From Dickeya aquatica (GTDB taxonomy: Bacteria > Pseudomonadota > Gammaproteobacteria > Enterobacterales > Enterobacteriaceae): a stretch of 64,000 nucleotides of DNA. The position numbers and the translations under genes are program-made. This document shows positions 58,795 through 64,000 of the stretch, piece by piece (position 1 is the stretch's first letter; each line of letters opens with the position of its first letter). The notes beneath the pieces are model-generated. The model was not told the DNA's origin and did not search any database. It saw only the letters and a program-made list of their open reading frames with translations. The stretch is from NCBI RefSeq assembly GCF_900095885.1, contig NZ_LT615367.1, positions 4,340,001 to 4,404,000 on the forward strand, given 5' to 3'.

Positions 58795-60291
58795 TTATGC
58801 CGCTTCAAGTAAGTTAACAACCTCCTGAAAACGTACTTTCCCACTGGGGCTATACGGAATTTCGTCAATTTTTTTGGCTTTAAACTTCACAATATTATGC
58901 TGTTGCAATTTTTCTTTTATTTTTTCATTGAGCACATCATCATTAACCGGTCTGTTATTAAACGTGCTGAACAAAAGTTTAATCATATTTTCGCTTTCAT
59001 TTGCCACTGAAATAATAGCCACATCATGAATACAGGGTAATGAGCGCAGTGTTTCCTCTACACCATAAACATGATTCTTGTCATAACGATCACCATTTCT
59101 GTTCATCAGAAAAAGTCTGCCATGATTATCAAGATAACCATAATCCGCCATGGGGAAATAGACATCATCACCGAGAGTCACGAAGGGTTTTCGTCCATCC
59201 CCATATTCATCCATCAACATATAACTGGCGATAGCCACCCGGCCTTTCGTACCAGCAGGAACCAGACGGTTATTTTCATCCAGAATAACCACCTTATTAC
59301 CATCAAAGGCTCTTCCTACACTATCAGGGTGGCGAATAATATCATCAGGTTCGGCCAGAATATTCACACCTGACTCTGTACAGCCATAATACTCGTGAAT
59401 TACAGGCCCTAATGCAGACATGGCAGCCATTTTATTATGGGGGGCAAAGTTACTGCCTCCCACCAGTATCCAGCGAAAATGCGTGGTTATATGCTGTTGT
59501 TCCACTAATTTCGTCACCCTCGAGACTAGATTCGGCGTCATCACCGTTGCCGTAATATCATCACGGCTAATGAGCGTACCGATCGCCACGTCATCATTTT
59601 GGTCAACAAGGTAGAGCGGCGCGCCAAGCCCCATAAACATCCGCGCCCATCCATTACCCGCTGCGTGATATAAGGGCAAAATCAGCATAAAACCATCACG
59701 GTGTGTAAAGCCGTATCGTTCGGTAAACCAGCTAAATCGGCGGGCATCAAACGACTGATAGCGTAGTGCGATTTTAGGCTCGGAAGAGGTTCCTGATGTT
59801 AATGACACCGCCCGAAAGGGCACCGGGCGATGCTGTTCGAGTATTTCCGCAACATGCTTACGGTGCAGGCTGCCAATACTGTCCACCATCGCATCTGTAG
59901 GCGAATTAACAGAAATGACATTCGCTCCCGTTGAATATAATTGGTTCAGCTCATCTGTCGTGTATAAGCTATAAGAGACTAATAGAATCCCAGGGTTGAT
60001 TTTCTTCACCAGATTTAACAGCGTTGTTATCGGCAGAGAATAATCCAACCCATTAGTTGGAATACCCAGCGTGGTGAATGCTGCCAGCCAGCAAATTAAA
60101 TCCCCGTTATTCTTAGACAAGAAACACGCCGAGCGCATCTTTTCAGGCTCGATGAAATTCTTAATAAAAGCCACCCGTGATTCGGTTAAAGACAACACCT
60201 CATTCCATGTATATGCTTTATCTTCAGCAATAAGGCATGGTGCATTTCCACGGACAGCAGCAATCTCAGCAATCTTTTTTAAGTTGATCAT
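58795..60291 (-). CDS. adenylate-forming acid ligase (AMP-binding family)
   Basis: A 498-residue member of the acyl-CoA synthetase/NRPS adenylation superfamily. Core motifs are SLTSGTSSEPKIALR (A3), EYYGCTESG (A5), the Asp in MADYGYLDNHGR (A7/A8) and the Lys in YSPSGKVR (A10). No carrier domain is attached. It should activate a carboxylic acid as adenylate and pass it to CoA, a carrier or an amine; substrate unknown. The segment is AT-rich relative to flanking operons. An Orn/Lys/Arg decarboxylase fragment lies just upstream (60347-60568) and a DMT exporter downstream. Confidence 0.82.
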   Translation of the reverse strand: MINLKKIAEIAAVRGNAPCLIAEDKAYTWNEVLSLTESRVAFIKNFIEPEKMRSACFLSKNNGDLICWLAAFTTLGIPTNGLDYSLPITTLLNLVKKINPGILLVSYSLYTTDELNQLYSTGANVISVNSPTDAMVDSIGSLHRKHVAEILEQHRPVPFRAVSLTSGTSSEPKIALRYQSFDARRFSWFTERYGFTHRDGFMLILPLYHAAGNGWARMFMGLGAPLYLVDQNDDVAIGTLISRDDITATVMTPNLVSRVTKLVEQQHITTHFRWILVGGSNFAPHNKMAAMSALGPVIHEYYGCTESGVNILAEPDDIIRHPDSVGRAFDGNKVVILDENNRLVPAGTKGRVAIASYMLMDEYGDGRKPFVTLGDDVYFPMADYGYLDNHGRLFLMNRNGDRYDKNHVYGVEETLRSLPCIHDVAIISVANESENMIKLLFSTFNNRPVNDDVLNEKIKEKLQQHNIVKFKAKKIDEIPYSPSGKVRFQEVVNLLEAA

Positions 60292-60346
60292 TTTATTTGG
60301 CTCTAAATAGATTAAATTGAATGAGTTTTAAAATTTAATTACGCTA

Positions 60347-60568
60347 TCAGGCAGCGATAATCAGCAAACCGTTGTCACGACATTCATTAATTTTCTGTTG
60401 AATGGCGTCACTTATCTCTTCACCGGGGAATAAGATAGGCACGCCCGGCGGATATGGAATAATAAATTTATCAGAGATAACGCAAGGTGCTACCGACTCT
60501 TTTTCTTCTTTTCCTTGAGTCATTTCTGATAATTTTACACATTGATGCTGTACCTCTCATTGTGCAAA
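60347..60568 (-). pseudogene. C-terminal remnant of an Orn/Lys/Arg decarboxylase
   Basis: About 70 residues on the minus strand ending at 60347. The segment FIIPYPPGVPILFPGEEISD matches the C-terminal domain of PLP-dependent ornithine/lysine/arginine decarboxylases. An ATG at 60523 would give 58 residues, but similarity continues upstream to a stop near 60568, and there is no ribosome-binding site. The catalytic part is absent from the window. This is best read as a deletion relic beside the ligase gene. Confidence 0.65.
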
Positions 60569-60732
60569 CCCCGTGCTGAAGTAATATCACTTCCCACGAG
60601 AGCACGCCGTATTCACGGCGCGCATACTATAGACATTATTCACCACCTCAGGAGTTCTAAGCACACGGCTCGACGATATCTCATTAAGAATGCTGTTTTT
60701 ACCTGTGTGTCATGAAATATTTAAGCTGAAGA

Positions 60733-61008
60733 TTATGGTTTATTAGAACGAATTCTCATTCGCTTTTGACGATCGATAAAGATATTAGTTTGAGGGTCAT
60801 AGTAGCGGCTCGGCCATATTTCTTCAGGTTTAACGCCTAATTCGTTAGCGATCAATAGTTCTCCTTTTGGCCAAGGTCGATATAGTGCGTTTGCCAAAGT
60901 GCTTGAACTTAATCCGGCCTTTCGTGATACGGCTGAGAGTGATGTTCCTTTCTTCCTTAATGCTGCAATGATATCCGCCGGATGCCAGTCAGCTTTCCTT
61001 ATATACAT
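60733..61008 (-). CDS. sfsB: Nlp/Ner-type (SfsB-like) DNA-binding protein
   Basis: A 91-residue winged/helix-turn-helix protein of the Ner/Nlp family. DWHPADIIAALRKKGTS, GLSSSTLANALYRPWPKGE and IWPSRYYDPQT are nearly the same as E. coli SfsB (Nlp). Such proteins derive from phage Mu Ner and act as local regulators; SfsB stimulates maltose genes in E. coli. It stands alone in an AT-rich stretch. Confidence 0.85.
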   Translation of the reverse strand: MYIRKADWHPADIIAALRKKGTSLSAVSRKAGLSSSTLANALYRPWPKGELLIANELGVKPEEIWPSRYYDPQTNIFIDRQKRMRIRSNKP

Positions 61009-61065
61009 GGTGTCCTCTATACTATTTTTAAACTATCGCTTTAAAAAATTAACTCTTTGTAAATA

Positions 61066-61281
61066 TTAAGATGTAAGTTTTTTATGGCACATTTTATTTA
61101 TCGCATTAAACAATGGCATTTCTTCTGTAATAAAATTGATAATTTCTGCTGTCACTTTAATTATCCTCTTGGTTAATTCAGTTTCGCTGTGAGTGAAATA
61201 TGCCAATGAACAAAAGCGATGAATATTTTTATTTTCTGATGTAGCTATAAGTGTTGATGAAGAGGGGGATAACAAAAACAA
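61066..61281 (-). CDS. hypothetical small protein, uncertain
   Basis: A 71-residue frame, AT-rich, with a predicted helical C-terminal part (TKRIIKVTAEIINFITEEMP). No family is recognised and no good ribosome-binding site is seen. It may be a chance frame or a gene fragment. Confidence 0.2.
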   Translation of the reverse strand: MFLLSPSSSTLIATSENKNIHRFCSLAYFTHSETELTKRIIKVTAEIINFITEEMPLFNAINKMCHKKLTS

Positions 61282-61836
61282 AAGGCATTGTTTTTATTGA
61301 AAAATATTTTTCATGCCGCGCGAGAAATGGCCGTATCACGGGGTAAAACTTTTACTTTCAGGCAAAAAACCGGCCAGATGACCAGTGGTGGGAGCGCGTT
61401 GGCGAATGGCGATTCATGCGACGGCATCAGGAAGACGGTCACCGCGTTTGCCAGCAAACCGGCGCAACCGGGGCACATAACCCGTAGCGGCAAAGCCCGG
61501 CATTATAGAATGCACAATTATTTATGGCGCATGGCTGTTTATGACGAACGGCGATTGATGGCAAACCGCTATTTATGACGCACAGCTATTATGATGAAAA
61601 TATGGAGAAACCTGCACATTATCCGGTTTAATCTCCACAATGTTACAGTTTGAAATAACCCCGTCACGGGCAGGAGAATCAAATACACAACTTTACGGGT
61701 ATCGCTATAGCCTTCTGTTGCGCCAATAATTATATTTAATAAAACATTATTTAGCCCAGTCAGGAATATATTTCCTCGCTACGTTATTTTTAACGAAAAT
61801 AAAAATACATCATATAGTATCCAGAGGCTTTTTATT
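61282..61836. other. non-coding region with tandem repeats
   Basis: About 555 bases with no credible gene. It holds the 17-bp tandem array at 61504-61588 and an AT-rich segment (61720-61830) that probably carries the promoter of the ferric-reductase-like gene. Confidence 0.5.
61504..61588. repeat. 17-bp tandem array
   Basis: Five units in an exact 17-bp register: one degenerate (61504), then TTTATGGCGCATGGCTG, TTTATGACGAACGGCGA, TTGATGGCAAACCGCTA and TTTATGACGCACAGCTA (61521, 61538, 61555, 61572), with a partial sixth. The unit length equals that of the array at 53278-53328, and the sequences are partly alike. Confidence 0.8.
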
Positions 61837-63110
61837 ATGAAGTTTATTGTCCTATCGTTGCTGATTTGTCTTGCTGTCTGGGTGTTAAGTTTACCGGATA
61901 TTGTTACCCTGCCGACGTTTATTTACTGGCGCAATATGCTGGTGCAATTGACGGGCCTTATCGCCGTACTCTGTATTACCGGGTTGCTTATCATGGCGCT
62001 CCATCCCCCCGTGCTGGAAAAGTGGCTGGGCGGCATGGATAAGCTGTACGTCTGCCACAAATATCTCGGCATCGGTGCCGGTATCGCTACCCTGCTGCAC
62101 TGGCTTTTCGCCAAATTGCCGGGCATCGCCGCCGCACTCGCCTGGATAACGCCGGGCCGCCGCCCGCCACACCCGATTGACCCCTGGCGTGGCGTGATGA
62201 ATGAGCTGGGGGAAATCGCGTTTTATTGCATGATATTTTTTATTGCCATTAGCCTGATGAAATGGATCTCCTATAAAAACTTCCGCATTATTCACAAAGT
62301 CGGCGCAATTATCGCCCTGCTGGGTGTGCTCCATTCATTTTATATGATTAATAGCGACATGCGCTGGACGGTATTTGGCATCACCTGCATGGTGTTATGT
62401 ATTCTCTCTTCGTTCATTATTATTTATTCTCTGGCAGGGCGAATTGGCAGACGAAATGATTTTTCAGCCCAAATCGCCGCAGCCAGTAAAATAAATGACT
62501 CCACGCTGGAATTAACCATCCGCGTGCCAGCCGCATTTGCCCATCGCTATCAGGCGGGCAAATTTGTTTTCCTGACCACTGATGCGAAAGAGGGCAAACA
62601 CCCGTTTACCGTTAGCCGATACGATGCGGATAACCACCTGCTGACGCTCACCATCAAAGCGCTGGGCGATTACACCACCGCGCTGGTGAACGGGCCAAAT
62701 CTGGCGGGCACCCCGGTGGTGATTGAAGGCCCTTACGGTGAATTCACCTTGCCGGAGCACTCCGATAAAGAAACCTACTGGGTCGCCGGGGGGATTGGGA
62801 TCACGCCGTTTTTATCCTGGCTGCATCAGCTGCGCGCCAGCCAGCAACAGCAGCACAACACCACGCTCTTTTACTGCGTCAACAGCGAAAGCGAGCTTAT
62901 CCACCCCGCGACGCTGGCCACACTGGCGCGCGATGCCGCCATCGACCTGCACATCATCGTGCGCGACCGTGACGGGCTACTCGACCCGCGCGCCTCAATA
63001 CCGACAACTGCGCCGGCGTCTGGTTCTGTGGGCCTGCCGGAATGCGGCGCGACCTGCAACAGCAGGTGGGCCAGTCGGTGTTGCATTTCGAGCAGTTCGA
63101 TTTCCGCTAG
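61837..63110 (+). pseudogene. ferric-reductase-like flavocytochrome, frameshifted near the end
   Basis: An N-terminal ferric-reductase-like membrane domain (about residues 1-205) has several hydrophobic helices and His pairs (VCHKYLGIGAGIATLLHWLF, IIHKVGAIIALLGVLHS) suited to heme. A FAD-binding barrel (HPFTVSRYD, EGPYGEFTLP) and an NAD-binding part (WVAGGIGITPFLSWL) follow. After LLDP (residue 384, 62988) the reading frame turns into nonsense to a stop at 63138. In the next frame the expected end appears: ARLNTDNCAGVWFCGPAGM to a stop at 63108. A single deleted base near 62988 explains it; repair gives about 424 residues. The role would be cell-surface or inner-membrane iron or respiratory reduction. 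Confidence 0.82.
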
Positions 63111-63145
63111 CCGTTATAACCGTCAGTCGCGACGATAATCTGTTG

Positions 63146-63841
63146 CTACGACAGTCCGCACAGACGAAACACGCTGTTGAGTACATGGCGAGTGGCGCGC
63201 GCTCTGGCCTGCTCGCTGTGAGAATCTTCGCCGAGCACCGCCGCTATCTGAATGTCAAAATCGGCATAGGTTTGCGTCATCGACCAGACGCTGAAAAAGA
63301 AGTGCGTGGTGTCCAGCGGGGGTAAACGGCCTTGCGCTATCCAGCCATCCAGCACGGCGGCTTTCTCCGCCACCAGCCGCCGCAATTCGGTTTGCAGCAA
63401 GTGGTGTACCATCGGTGCGCCCTGCAAAATCTCATTGGCGAACAGCCGTGAGGCGTGCGGGCGCTCGAAACTGAAGCGCATTTTCTGGCGCACGTAGGCG
63501 TCGATGGCGCTTTTCGGGTCGGCATCGGGCCGAAAGCCATCCAGCGGGGCCAGCCAGTCGTGCAAAATGCCGTCCAGCACCGTGAGATAGAGCGTCTGTT
63601 TATTGCCAAAATAGTAATGCAGGTTGGCTTTAGGCAACGCGGCCGCCTCAGCAATTTGCGCCATCGTCGCCCCGCGAAAGCCAAAGCGGGCAAACACCCG
63701 CTCCGCCGCCAGCAGAATAACCGCCTCATTATCCTGCCGGATGCGGCCTTTCTCGCCTTCATCAGCACCGGCTGGCAACAAGCGCCCGCCGCTGGCATCG
63801 TCCGTGCTACGCATCTGCATGCTCATGGTGTTCGCGGCCAT
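63146..63841 (-). CDS. TetR-family regulator, RutR-like
   Basis: A 231-residue repressor. After about 36 unconserved residues, the TetR helix-turn-helix reads FGFRGATMAQIAEAAALPKA, NLHYYFGNKQTLY. The C-terminal domain (ILHDWLAPLDGFRPDADP, PHASRLFANEILQGAPM, SVWSMTQTYADFDIQI) strongly resembles E. coli RutR, the uracil/thymine-responsive regulator of pyrimidine breakdown. A RutR-like box upstream of preT makes the pyrimidine operon a likely target, though about 7 kb away. Several ATG codons near the start leave the exact N terminus open. Confidence 0.88.
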   Translation of the reverse strand: MAANTMSMQMRSTDDASGGRLLPAGADEGEKGRIRQDNEAVILLAAERVFARFGFRGATMAQIAEAAALPKANLHYYFGNKQTLYLTVLDGILHDWLAPLDGFRPDADPKSAIDAYVRQKMRFSFERPHASRLFANEILQGAPMVHHLLQTELRRLVAEKAAVLDGWIAQGRLPPLDTTHFFFSVWSMTQTYADFDIQIAAVLGEDSHSEQARARATRHVLNSVFRLCGLS

Positions 63842-63860
63842 ACCCCTGTTGTTTACCCCG

Positions 63861-63888
63861 TTGTGTGTTGATCGTTGTGTATTGATCG
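63861..63888. repeat. 14-bp direct repeat upstream of the TetR gene
   Basis: TTGTGTGTTGATCG is followed directly by TTGTGTATTGATCG (one difference) and a poorer third copy. It lies 20 bases upstream of the TetR start. Confidence 0.75.
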
Positions 63889-63955
63889 CGGTGTTAATTA
63901 CGCCATCCCTGGCGAATACCGACCGGCCTGGTCGCGCGCCGTTGTTTCGTCAGCG

Positions 63956-64000
63956 TTATTTTGCCGCCGCCTGCCACACCACATGGCTCATGGCCTCTTC
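63956..64000 (-). CDS. partial gene at the window edge
   Basis: The last 45 bases read on the minus strand as a frame ending EEAMSHVVWQAAAK and a TAA stop. It is probably the C terminus of a gene that starts outside the window, in the same direction as the TetR gene. Too short to identify. Confidence 0.35.
   Translation of the reverse strand, partial: EEAMSHVVWQAAAK

Noticed and set aside
60347..60523. Functional 58-residue gene
   Set aside because: It matches only the extreme C terminus of decarboxylases, similarity extends upstream of the ATG, and there is no ribosome-binding site.
61504..61588. CRISPR-like array
   Set aside because: Contiguous degenerate 17-bp units without spacers.
63920..63934. 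Possible RutR site (GACCGGCCTGGTC) upstream of the TetR gene
   Set aside because: Arm spacing is one base too long and the outer positions do not match TTGACCANNTGGTCAA.

Overview
The window reads as chromosomal DNA of a soft-rot enterobacterium, most likely Dickeya or a close relative (Pectobacteriaceae). The evidence is a complete indigoidine locus (indA, indB, indC) beside the pecS/pecM regulator-exporter pair, embedded in enterobacterial core genes (argG, aldB, sodA, fdhD, yiaF, glyQS, tag-yiaC, ghrB, avtA) whose products match the E. coli proteins in length and motifs. No rRNA, tRNA, complete insertion sequence or CRISPR array was seen.

Region 1 (1-14.1 kb) is secondary metabolism. A short AraC-type regulator faces a five-gene leftward operon (KAS III-like synthase, acyl carrier protein, C-terminal acyl-CoA-dehydrogenase-like protein, MATE exporter, alpha/beta hydrolase). 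I do not recognise this operon as a named pathway. It lies directly downstream of the blue-pigment synthetase IndC, then indB, indA, and the divergent pecM/pecS pair with a good PecS operator match between them.

Region 2 (14.1-25 kb) is housekeeping and stress: argG with tandem ArgR-like boxes, the rcnA/rcnR nickel-cobalt efflux pair with its operator, a DJ-1 family protein, aldB, fdhD, sodA, a chemoreceptor with a near-perfect sigma-28 promoter, and the YiaF lipoprotein.

Region 3 (25.3-37 kb) is an accessory block between yiaF and glyS. A guanidine-I (ykkC) riboswitch precedes an ABC transporter, two DUF1989 proteins and a biotin-dependent urea/guanidine carboxylase, i.e. guanidine nitrogen assimilation. 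Allophanate hydrolase is absent, and the carboxylase's ATP-binding glycine loop is scrambled by two compensating one-base indels. Next is a three-gene type II Zorya anti-phage system (zorA, zorB, zorE), then a broken transporter remnant.

Region 4 (37-50.4 kb) is mostly core: glyS-glyQ, a TauE/SafE permease, tag-yiaC, ghrB, a rhodanese, a DUF4432 protein, a free-standing EF4/LepA paralogue, avtA and an alpha/beta hydrolase.

Region 5 (50.4-64 kb) holds a reductive pyrimidine catabolic operon (preT-preA-hydA-amidohydrolase) with a RutR-like operator upstream. About 7 kb away is a RutR-like TetR gene that may control it. Between them lie a LysR/DMT-exporter/adenylate-forming-ligase group with a decarboxylase remnant, an Nlp/SfsB-like regulator, and a ferric-reductase-like flavocytochrome gene broken by one frameshift. 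Short degenerate tandem repeats (unit 14-20 bp) recur in several intergenic spaces, most clearly inside the pyrimidine operon and near 61.5 kb.
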